In this document: positions 50,401 through 62,400 of the stretch, piece after piece | How the letters are laid out: each line of letters opens with the position of its first letter | Position numbering within the stretch: the first letter of the stretch is position 1 | Source: Latrodectus hesperus | Taxonomy: Eukaryota > Arthropoda > Arachnida > Araneae > Theridiidae | Direction of reading: 5' to 3' | Length of the DNA stretch: 64,000 bases | NCBI GenBank assembly: GCA_037975125.1 | Contig: CM075853.1 | Location: 24,563,399 to 24,627,398, forward strand | Notes under the pieces: generated by a model | Seen by the model: the letters and a program-made list of their open reading frames with translations, nothing else | Told to the model about the DNA's origin: nothing | Databases searched by the model: none | Position numbers and translations under genes: made by a program

Positions 50401-53400
50401 TAAGTTAACTCAAAATCAAATTTTGATCTTCAATGAAATAGTGCTTAAAGATCTTTTTATGTATCTCTGCGATTCATTTCACTTTTCTTATTTGATAATA
50501 GAATTTTCTTATTTGACTTCTTTTCAAATAGATAAAGCTCCTTAATTTGGAGCAATATTTTTAATACTCCGAATTTCAGCTAATAAATAAATTTGTTAAA
50601 CTAATAAAAATATGGAGTTAATATCAAAAAAGTTTCTAAAGCTTAGTTGCTGTTAATTAAGAAAGATTTTCTTAAAAATAGTTAATCTTCTACAATTATT
50701 CCAAATAATTTTCTATGAAATGAATTAGAGAAAATGTTATTTGACTTGTGGCATGTAAGGCTAAGTGAAAGTATATAAATACATTTATGTTTATATTAAA
50801 AAGCTTTTCAAAATTATTATTTATAAATATGATATAGAATAAAAGCATGTAAAATGTTATTTAAATTGATACCAGCAAAAATAGATGTGATAAATTTTCT
50901 ATTTTAATTGTCTTAATACTATTTATTTGATATACAATTGAATTTTTTTAGGTTCTTAAAGTTGTTGATGGCCTTGCTCAAGTAAAATTTTTTAATACTC
51001 ATCAGTAAGTAGCATTTTCCCTTAAAAGTTTAAATCTACTTATATAAATTTGAAACATGTAATCAGTTAAAATTGTGTAATAAATATAGAACTGTATGGT
51101 GCGTTACTTAGATTTTATATCAAAAGGTTATTTTGATTAAAAAAAGATTATAAAGATAACTGTTTGAACAATGGCATATTTAATAGTAACAAATATAAAT
51201 TATTACTAGAAAGCGTAAATGAGGATAATCAAGTATCAGATACAAGCAGTTACTACTATCCAAGAATAACACAACATTTTTGCTCAGAAGAACATGAAAC
51301 TGGTAATAGAAGTTATTGATTTGAAAGATAGTTAACTTTATCTACAGTGGATGGTGGTTGCCTAGCCATATCCTGTCTTTAAAACCTAATTTAAAGTTAA
51401 TATTCTTCTGGGAATCTTTTAAGAAATGTTGTCCAAAACAAAATTTATTGTCCAAACAATAAGGTCTTCAAAGAGACTTTGGAAATCAGAATCAAGAGAA
51501 TACTGCTATAAGAATCTTCAGGAAATTATTTTGACACTAAACTCTGCACCTTTTTTTGGAAATGTCATATAATATTTATACTGAAAAGTATTGAAATCAG
51601 TAAATTTGTGCTGTGGCTTCTGTTTGTCTATAGAAACAATGCATTTTATTTTAATTTGAAATACAAACTCCTGTTCACATTTGCCCACCTAGTTAAATCC
51701 TTTCAAACTGAGATTCCAACTATGAAAGTAAGTTCTTGGATTTTCTTTGCAAAAAGGAATCACTTATACTGAGACACAGAATATTTCAGTTTTGGATTTA
51801 ACAGCTGTTTCCATCATGTTCAGTATCTTTATCTGGATCACTGTATGGTGCATTTTGGAGAAAGTTTATCAGAAGATTATTTAATAAAGATACACAGTCC
51901 ATTGAAAACATTTAATGATATACCAATTATAAGTTATTATTAATATGTAAGAATAGCACTGAAAAATAAACACAGAAACTGCTACTATGCAAGAATAACA
52001 TAGCATTCTTATAAGCAAAAGAGCATAGAAAAATATGAAAGAGAAACGAAGTTATTGACTTACACAAACTAGTTAATTTTATTTATAATAAGTGAGCCTC
52101 TACATATTGTAATATCAGGGTTTGTACAATTTCTTGAAACTCCTAGAAATTTGACTTGACTTTTTGAAAATTGTAAATTACTCAAATTTAAATTACCTTG
52201 AAGTATTTATTTTTTCTTAGAAAGTAATATATATTAATCAAAAATTATAACATCTAAATATAATTTTAAAAAATTGTTTATAATATTTTAAAATTTTCAA
52301 TGAAAAATTGTTCAAAAACGAAATTGAGTATTAGTTTTTAATGTCACTCCAGATGGTGGAACAAGTTATTATTGTATTCATATAACTGTTGAATAAAATA
52401 AAGATTCAGTTCTGCCACATTAGCTTCATGATTGTCCAGTTCAGTCAGGATCTAATGCATTATTTATATTTATGTTTGTGAAATGAAGTAATCGCCTTTA
52501 AGATCATTATATGTTGCAATCAGGTGGAGGATTTTAACTGATTCTTTTTCTGTTTGTTTCTCATTTCTTTATATTTTATGAAATTCACTGAGTATTAATA
52601 CTTAAATATACAATTTTTGATGCTTAAGTTAAAATATGTTTATTTTTATGTCTCCTTAGTGAAAATTGCTTATAATTTCAGTTAATCAGGATGAATATGA
52701 TTGTTTATCAATGAAATGAAAGCTGGAATAAATTTAATATCCCTTGTGAAAGTGTCTTTTTAATGACCAGTTGATCAGAAAAATCCACACAGAGATTGGC
52801 TTTTGCATAGTTCAAAAAAAGCACATGCCCATTGTGTAGATTGCAAGAAAGATTTCTGTAATTTAGATATATGTGAATTGGCTGCCAAATCCCACATGAA
52901 AGGGAAAAAAGTATTTCTTTGAGGAGATCTGCCAGAAACTATTCATTTAAAGTACTGTAATTCTTGTTAAAGATGTGAACCCAAAGAATGCTCCAAAAAC
53001 TTTCATTCATTTATTGCTTCAAAAGAAATTTTAAAGGCTGACATTCTTTGAGCCCTTAAAGTTTTAAACATTGGATTCCCCAATAGTTCTTGTAGCAATA
53101 TAAATTTTTCCTATTCAAGCAATATTTCCATGCAGTGCTATTGCAAAGAGTTCAGTTTTGTTGGGAAAAAAAATGTGCTTATTTAACAATTTTTGGAATT
53201 GCATCTCATTTTTCCAACTTATTGAAAGAAAAATTTCAAAATGATAGTAATTATGTACATCTCATTGATAAAAGTTTAAATGATCATCTGCAGACAATCT
53301 TGGATTGCCATCTAAGATTTAGGTATAATAGTTTTATTAAAACTTGGTATGGCTCGTTAGATCTTTTAGGTCACTCAACTGGAGATATTTTGTTTCAAAA

Positions 53401-56400
53401 AGTGAATTAGAAAATCTTAGAAACAAGTGGATTACTCTAGTTGTCAATGGATGGTTTGAACATAAAATGGCTCGTTTTCACTAAAATGACCGATTTTTTG
53501 AAAAAAAGTATAAGCATTCAAATTTTGTAAATTTTGGAATCTCAAAAAAGGTTATTATAGATGTCTTAGAATATTCAATAAATTAATAAATAAGAGTCTT
53601 ATGAAAATGTTTAAAAACTCTAAAATTACCCATTATTTTATACTATGTATAATTCAGTAATCTAAAAAAAAAATTTTTTTTAAATACTGATATTCATTAT
53701 TTAAATAAAAAAATTTTTTTACATTATAGGTATGAATTCATTGAAAGAATTTGAAATATTCATCAAATATAATTCTATCCTTAAAATTTGTCTCAATAAT
53801 TTTTATGTTATTTATAAATTATTTTCTCTATTATTTATAAATATAATGGAAAAATGTTGCATATACATAATTATATAGGTATTTAACTAAGCAAAGTTGG
53901 TAAAATAAAAAAGAATTATTTAACATGATTGTCGATACCTCCTTGAAATTTTCTGATTTGACTTCTGGAAAACTCCTGGAATTTGATTCTTATAAATCTT
54001 AACAAACTCTGGTAATACAAATTTATATCACTTAAAAGTCTATACTGATCCTCCGGCATGAGAAACGGAAAAGTCAAAGACAACTCCGAAATTATCATTT
54101 TCAATATTAAGTTGATTGTTTTTAAGACTAATATGCTAGCTTTAAAACTATATTCTATCAGATTTGAATTGAATTTAAAAAATATGAGGTTAATGTTGCT
54201 TATAATCCATAAGAATAGTCCTTAGGAATGGTGTGTCAAAATAATCGTTTGCAATATTTAAATATATAAGCATTTAGGCTTTTAGAATGTTTAAGTATAT
54301 ATCAAAATTCATTACTATAATTTATGAGAAAATTATAACTTAGTTTATTTTATATTATTATGGAACACTTACACATTTTTTAAAATTTATTATCACTAGT
54401 TTTCTTTTATACATCTTATTTTCTTTTGGAGCTCTTAACTTGTGGTATTCATATCAGAAATTGGCTATTTTTTATTTTCTTTTTATTTTATTACACATAC
54501 TACAAAGATATATCTAGTAAGTGTATTACATCAATAAACTAATTAATGTACATAAAATGATTAGTGGTAATAAAAAATGTTAAATTTTTAAAGTGTGTAC
54601 AACCTAACAAATTTAAAATTGTTTTTAAATAAACTCATATTTAAAACTGTATATTCTGATAGTTTGATTTCAATAATTTTACACATCAACTTCTATTCTA
54701 TGCATCAGGAGAATTATCAGGATAATTCAAAACCTTTCATTTCTTTTATTGAAAAAATTTCTCTGCTAGCTTAGAAGTATTCCATGGTCGCAGATATTAT
54801 TGAAACAGCACCATCAGTGAATGTTTGCTTTATAGGTTCAACTTTTTAGTCTATTATAAAAATGTATTTTGTAAAGTCTATGATCTGTTCAAATGGTGTT
54901 AAGCTGCCTAGTCTTCGGTAAGTAAAATTACCCCAAAAAATTCATTTCGAAGAGTGTTTAACTGTTTGTATAAGATGTTGTTTCCTCCTTAGGTTCTCCA
55001 TCACTTTCCTAGACAAAACTTGGTCAAATCCCTTGCACAAAAAATTGTTTTTCGTTGCTGAATACAACCTTCTTCTAGTCTTGTGCAATCCTGGATTGAT
55101 GTTTCCTGACCCAATCTAAATGTTATCTCTGCATTGCAGGTGCTAATAATTGTTTTTGATTGTTGTTCTTTCAATCTGCCAGATTTAATAAGCTTTTATT
55201 GAATTATCAATGAATCCACATTCATTCACACCAGTAGTTAATAATTCCCTGATCTGTATTTGTTTTGCAAGGATGCATTTTAATATTTCATACATGAAAT
55301 TTGTCTGCTCAACATGTGGTCTTGAGCTTGCATCCATATTTAGTTTTTCCTTTAGGAGACACTCTACCATAATTCTTTTGCTGATTAATAATCCTATAAA
55401 CACTGAGTTTTCCAATTACTGTAGCAGTATTCTTCACAGTCATAGAAGTTCGCTGATTAATGGTAACAATTCTAATTCTTTTCCTGGGAGTGATATCCAT
55501 TTTCTAAATGTATATTAAAAGCAAACAATTCACTATATCAACCACTTTTTACAGCAGTTGAAGAAACACATAATCATTTTGACATGTCATGAATATGTGG
55601 TCAAACAGTTTTAGGCTGGTCAAGGTGAGTTGTGCATTGTAATCACATGCAGCTAAACCTGATTTGATGCAGAAAATTCCTGAAAAAGGAACAATTTTCT
55701 TAAAAAATATTGTTGCCCTTCATAATTTACAGAGTAGTGTACCATTTTTTGATATAAGATTTTTTCATGTTTAAAGTTGCATATAAACCTCTGATATGCA
55801 TGTAAAGTTAATTAATTTCTTTATAAATATAAGACAATTGAAAAAGTTTTTTAACTTGTAAAAGAACACAAAATTGTATAAAATTAATATTTATATTTTT
55901 GCACATTAATTGTACACTTATCAAATTTAATTTTTTCTGTAGAATGTAATAGATTAGAATATTGGATTAAGAGAATTCTATGATAAAATTTTCTTTTTCA
56001 ATATTTTGATGATTGATATATTGACAGGTCAAGTTTTCGAGTTAAAGACGTTCTTTGTATAACAAAAAACTATCCAGTTCGGAAGCCAAATATTGGGTTA
56101 ATATTAGCAAAAGAAGAATTAGAGGAGTATGTTGAGAAATTTGAAAGTAAATATGGATCAGGATCATTCCCATATCAATCTGATTTTCTGGTGTTTGATT
56201 TTGAAAAAGGCAAGAAAGAAATGTTAAAGATTCATGAAAAGGTGATTTAAAAATTTAATTCAGTTATTATGTGATCATTATTTATTTAGTATTTTAATAT
56301 AGTGCTAGAGGGTCTTGACAATCGTTTTATTTTAAAATTATCCAATAATAATTTCTCTTTATAATATAATTCTTATACTTGCATAGTTAATTGGAATTTT

Positions 56401-59400
56401 TTTGATGTTTTTATTTATTTTTAACTTTTGACTTAGGATAAATCTCCATTTTAAATCATTAATTTTTTTTAATTCTTAAAAATAAAATAAAAAAAATTGA
56501 TAACACTTGATCTCTGACTTGAACATGACTTTTTTAAGTCATTAAATTAATTTTGTACTTGATTATAAATAAATAAATTAAAATTCTTTTACTGTTTAAT
56601 GAATAAATTTTTTAAGGTCAGAGTTTGAAACCTTTAAAAAAATTTTATACAGTTATAAATTTTCTATAATGATTGGTTGATTCCATCAAGAAATTAAAAA
56701 TTTATCACATTAATAAGAGTTGTGTCAAATTCTGATTTTAATAAATTTTAATCTTAATCTCTAGAAATATATCATTTCCTATTTTGTTTCATCTGCTGCT
56801 AAATATTATCTAAAGAATAAATATCTAAATATAAACTAATTTGAAAAGATGTAGAGTATATCCATATATAAAACTGAAATAATGTTTTCTTGTTTTTAAA
56901 ACTGATCCTTTATACAAACTAATATGAATTTGAACCAATGTGTTAACTTTTTACTTTTAATTCAGTTAAATTCAAATGGGCTAAAAAAAATTTGCAAAAT
57001 TATTTTGTAAACAGAAATTGATTTATAGATTAATGTATTAAGCAAAGTTGGTAATAAAGTTGAAATTTTATCAGAATTTTATCCTTGGGTACTGAAAATA
57101 AACTATATAAAGTATCTGGAATAAAAAAAGTTTCTTCGATCTCTTTTAACTAACTTTGATTATTAAATAGTAAAATATTGTCTAAGAATATAATTGTTTT
57201 ATTTAGCTTTTTAAAAATGACTTAAATTTTTCTAAAACTGTACAACAAAGCAATTTCTATTTGAAAAAAATTTTTATGTCTTAGTAATTCATTTTCCAGT
57301 TTTTCTTTTCATGTAATAAATGATTTGTCAAGCTTTTTTTAAAGAAAAAAAGAATTTCTTTTAGGTTTGTCAACCATTTAAAGATCCAGAGGTACTAGAA
57401 CGAAGGAGAAAACTAAGGGAAGAATATTCTTGTAAAACCTCTAATGCTTTTTGCATTGATCTATCAGGTAATGTCTACTATTTTTTAAATATTACAAAAA
57501 TTAATATTATTTTATTGTGTCATTTCATAAAATGTAATTTAAGTTCTTTGCTTAAATTAGTCAATATCTTTGATATTTTTTTATTCAGTTCATTCCTATT
57601 TGGTGTTTTATTATAAACTTATGTCCTAAGAATTATTTGTAATTTCATAAACTATTTTAGCGAATGAATGAAGAACCTGTTACATAAATACTAATAAATA
57701 TTTAATTTTATTTTTTCATTTCTGTTATATTTAGAAAAAACTTAAGCACATAAAATAATATTAAAATTTATTTCTAAAACAATAAATATTTTTAGAATCG
57801 TTTTTCTTTCCCATCAGCATTTCCTACAAAACATCTCTAACTTTAAATGTATTAAAATTTCCTTTAAAATGAATAAATAAAATTCTTAGTTGATATACTT
57901 TTTCTATGCCTCAATGACAATTTCTGGAGAATATTATTACAATAAAATTTGTGAGACGTTGAATGGAAGTACTGTATGTTTTAAATTTTAAATTTGTTCA
58001 TTTATTAGTCATAGATACTTTTTTATGAAAACAAGGGATCTAATTCAGAATAGATAGACAAAGCCGTGTTCAGTTTTATGTTTAAGGTTGCTATAAGTTT
58101 TTAAAATATGATTATTTTCTGTAGTCTGCAATTGTTGCAATCAATTTATGTGACAAGAAAAAAGAACTAAATTTTATTTTTTTTAAAGGTATATTTTGGT
58201 AGCTTTTATTGTAATAACTTTTATTGATCCTCTACAATTCATTGTATCAATGTCATCATATACCATCATTATATATTGCACATCATTTCTTAACATTTTT
58301 CTTTCAAAGACAGCAAGCCAATTCTCTTGTTATCTCTTCAGGATTAATAAACCATGTCTAAGTATAGGTCTAATAAAAAGTTTCATAAAGTTTTTTTTTT
58401 TAATTTTTCTTTTTTTTTTTTACTAATTTTGAATATACAATTTTTTTTAGCTCAAAAGACATTGGTTATAAGTAACATTACATCACTTGATCTCAATGTC
58501 CTAGTTCCCTTAACTTTTAAACATTTGAGCCAAGCCCATGTATATTAACCTGTCAATTAGCTCAAATTTGTAATGTTTGATTTTTGAGAAATTTTAAATT
58601 GACAGCTGTATTAATAACTGACATATATTTAGTCTTTTCCTCATTAACACAGATATTTTAGCTTCTAATTTCTCAGTGGCAAGGAATGCTTCTAACTACG
58701 ACTTTTTATTTGAGCAATCAAACGGTGTTGGCTGTATAAACAAAGAATTGGACTGACTTAGTAGTTTCTCTATTATTACCAGAATCATGAATAGTTCAAG
58801 GTTATTGATTAAAGAATTAATTAAGGATTAGAATTGATTAAAATATAATTTTCTAAGTATGATTAAATTTTCTTAGACATTCAGATCATCTACTGATCAT
58901 AAAATCATTTATTGATCACAGACTGCCTAAAAATCAATAAACTAATAGTTGTCATTGTTGCACCTGCATGCTTTTCTGTACCTTGCCGTGAGTAGAGGGC
59001 TCTACCAGTTACTTCGAAGCAGCCAAGTGGAAATCTTTACAATCTATCAAAGAAACTTCATAATTAATATTCAATAAGCTGGTACAGTACAAAAATTAAA
59101 AAAGTATATTATCTTTTTTATTTTTATTACAAAATGTTATTCTAAAGGTAACACTTCACATTTCTTGATGGATTATATATTCTTATGTAATGTTCCAGTT
59201 AGCATAGAACATATTTCTTTCAAAAATTCTTCTGGTATCTGATCATACATGCTACCTTATTTTACATAAGTTTTCTAATAGTTTGTTTCATTTGTAGTTG
59301 ATTCTTCCTGAATAATTTCTGTTAAAGAATACGAAATATCAAGTTTATATTTTTTAACGAACAACTATTCAACTGTTTCTAAATTTTGGATAAAGTCCCC

Positions 59401-62400
59401 CCCCCCCATTTTACATCTTAATAATCTTGCAACATTCCGTGAGAAAATTAACAAATATTTCAAGCAAATCAGTAACCAAATATATAAATTAATTAAAACA
59501 TATAACATTCCTGAACCCTTTTTCATTATAAATCTTGTATTGGCTTCTTATAGTTTTATTAATATATTAATTTTTAAATTGATGAAAAAGTATGCATATT
59601 AAATTTTGTTTAAATTTATCAAGAAATGAAACTGCATAATGTTTTCTTGTTGTTTTCCTTTACTTCTGACAGCTAAGTTAATCTTACATGGTATTCTGAA
59701 ACCGGACTTTTGAGGTATTTGTATGCCAAGTATTTAATTTGAATTTGTCAGACATTATAAAAATCTATAATGACTTCTTTTGGAGAGATGACAACTTTTT
59801 GCAAATGTAGGTAACTTTTCAAATAAATGAAGAATGTGTATATCCCAAGATTTTACATCTATAAAAGCCTATAGGATTGTAAAAATCCTCTTTTTGACTT
59901 CCATTTAAAATTTATTTTTAAAATGCTAAGAAATATGTATTCTAATTTTTAATTAAATACATCAATATGGTAATATTGTTTAATGTTCTCATTTTTTACA
60001 TCTATTTCACTTTTTGGTGAAGATTTGTTAGCAACCTTTTTGAATGATTCGCAAAATATAATTTTTTGATAAAAATTATTTTTTTGATTAATTTAGAGAT
60101 TGTTTAGATGATAAGTCGCATAAAAATGTGAATTTGTAATACAAATTTTAATTCTTGCTTTAGATTTTTGAGTTATTGTGGTAACAAATAATACATCACC
60201 TATATGTCATTAATCTCTTTCTCAATTTATAATTATAAGGAGTTAATAAATTTCCTTTATTATTGTTAATCCTGTGTTTGAAATTTTATTTGAATATGTC
60301 AAAGTGTGTATATATATAATTATGTATACACATTTTGACATATTCAAATAAAATATTTAATTAATTTTTTTATAATACTAGTTTTAAATTTGAATATATA
60401 TTTCTGATGTATAAATAAAATGAGATATTGTGGTGTTAACTTTAATGAGTTTTTTATGATTAAGTTATTGTTTTACTTTACATTCATTACATAGATATAA
60501 GTTAATCAAATGTCATACAAGACAGTTTATAAAGGTTTAAAACTACAATGATGCATCAAAAATCTAAATTAAGTCAATGAATTTGTATTATTAATGTACT
60601 GTATTGATCTACATCTGTCTTCATGGATAGCTTTTGAATATTTTATTGAAATGTTGCAAAATTCCATTGATTAAGGATGGAATGCATTAGGTAACGTTTT
60701 TGTATTGTTTTCTTGCAAGATTTTAAAAACCTAGTTCTTAAGAATTTCATTAAAGCAATGGTAACCCTAAAAAATATAACTTAAATAATGGAGTTAAAAA
60801 ATTTAATAAAAAGTCGCCCATTTGCTAACATGATATCGCCTTTCAGGAAACATCTTTGATGTGTATTTCAAGGTACTTATAGAATATCTTGTAAGGTAGA
60901 TAAATCTTTACATTCCCACTATATAAAAAATGTCAGATTAGCTTAAACTTGTGATCTGTAAGATATTATGTTCTGTTATGAAATTGGGATTATTTTGTAT
61001 TCAGAAATGTTCATTGCTTCCATGTATTTGCCTTACTTTTATATAATATGTAGGAGTACTTTAAAGGTTTTAAAATTAATGGGTATTAAAATATATGTCT
61101 ACTCACAGAATTTTTATATCAAATCTGTACATCTAATAAGAAGATGAAATAATATATTTTGAATTGATAAATTTAAATGAAGACATTAAAAATAATATTG
61201 GATTTATTATTAAATTTTATAGTTGAAATGACTCACTTTGATATTATGTATGTTGACATTAGATTTTATTATTTCAAAATGAAACTTATAAAAATAATTG
61301 AAAATATTACATATTGATATAAAAATTATAAAATATTACTTTTGTGTGGTCACAAAGCTCTATAAATTGTTTTTATGGAAAAATTGTCATGCAAGATTTT
61401 GAATAACTAAAAAAATGTATTATTGTGTTATCTTATAGAACTGAATTTTACCTTTAAAGCTGTAATATTTTTAATTTACTTACATTTTTTATAGTGAGTG
61501 GTTGGCAAAACAAAATAATTTGAATAACAGTTATCCTTCAGTAATATGCATTACATTAAAGAAATAAAATTTTAAATGCGTATACATAAAAAATTTTATG
61601 TTTTAGTCATGTAAATTTTTCAGTTCATTCTAAAAATAAAATTGAAACATTTTAAAAATAAAAGAAAGTAAAGGTTTCTTGCTTCATATTTATGATTGCA
61701 GTTTGTTTGAGATAACTTATTTCCAGTTGAGAAAAGTGCATTTTTCAGATTCTTCATGTAATGATTTTTTTAGTTGTTATATTCGAATTCAGTTCAGTTT
61801 CGTTTGACTGTGATTTAAAAACAGAGCTTTTTTTAATTAGTGTCCTATTATATTCAGCTACCCTCACACTGTTCAGGACAATGGGAATCTGTTCATCTAT
61901 GTTCGATGCCATTTAATTTAAGAAAATTATCAAATTCATCATTTATATATTCTCCATTATTGCTCATAATAGCTTTAATTTTAGTAGTCTTTTGATTTTC
62001 CCATTGAGCTTTTATTTACATTTCAGAAATTTAACTGCACAATATCTCAAAAAATCATCTATAAATGTAATAAAATATACTGACTTCTCTATTGAAGGTA
62101 TTCTCATAGGACGACCGCATAGATCTGAGTACACTATATGCAATAATATATGTGTTACCCTTTCTGATTGCCTTGAAATAGAGGCACAAGTTAATTTATT
62201 AATTTCACATATCTTGTAATCAAATTCCTTAGGTAATTTAGTTAAGTTTAATCCCTAATATTCCTGATTTTGCATAAAATTAAGTTTTGAGTCCATTACC
62301 ATTAAGGAGTAAAATGAAATAGAGAAAAGTAGTGGTGCACACAGACAGGTAAGTTTAATTACAATAGACAATTACAAAACAAATAATAGCATTAAAAAAA

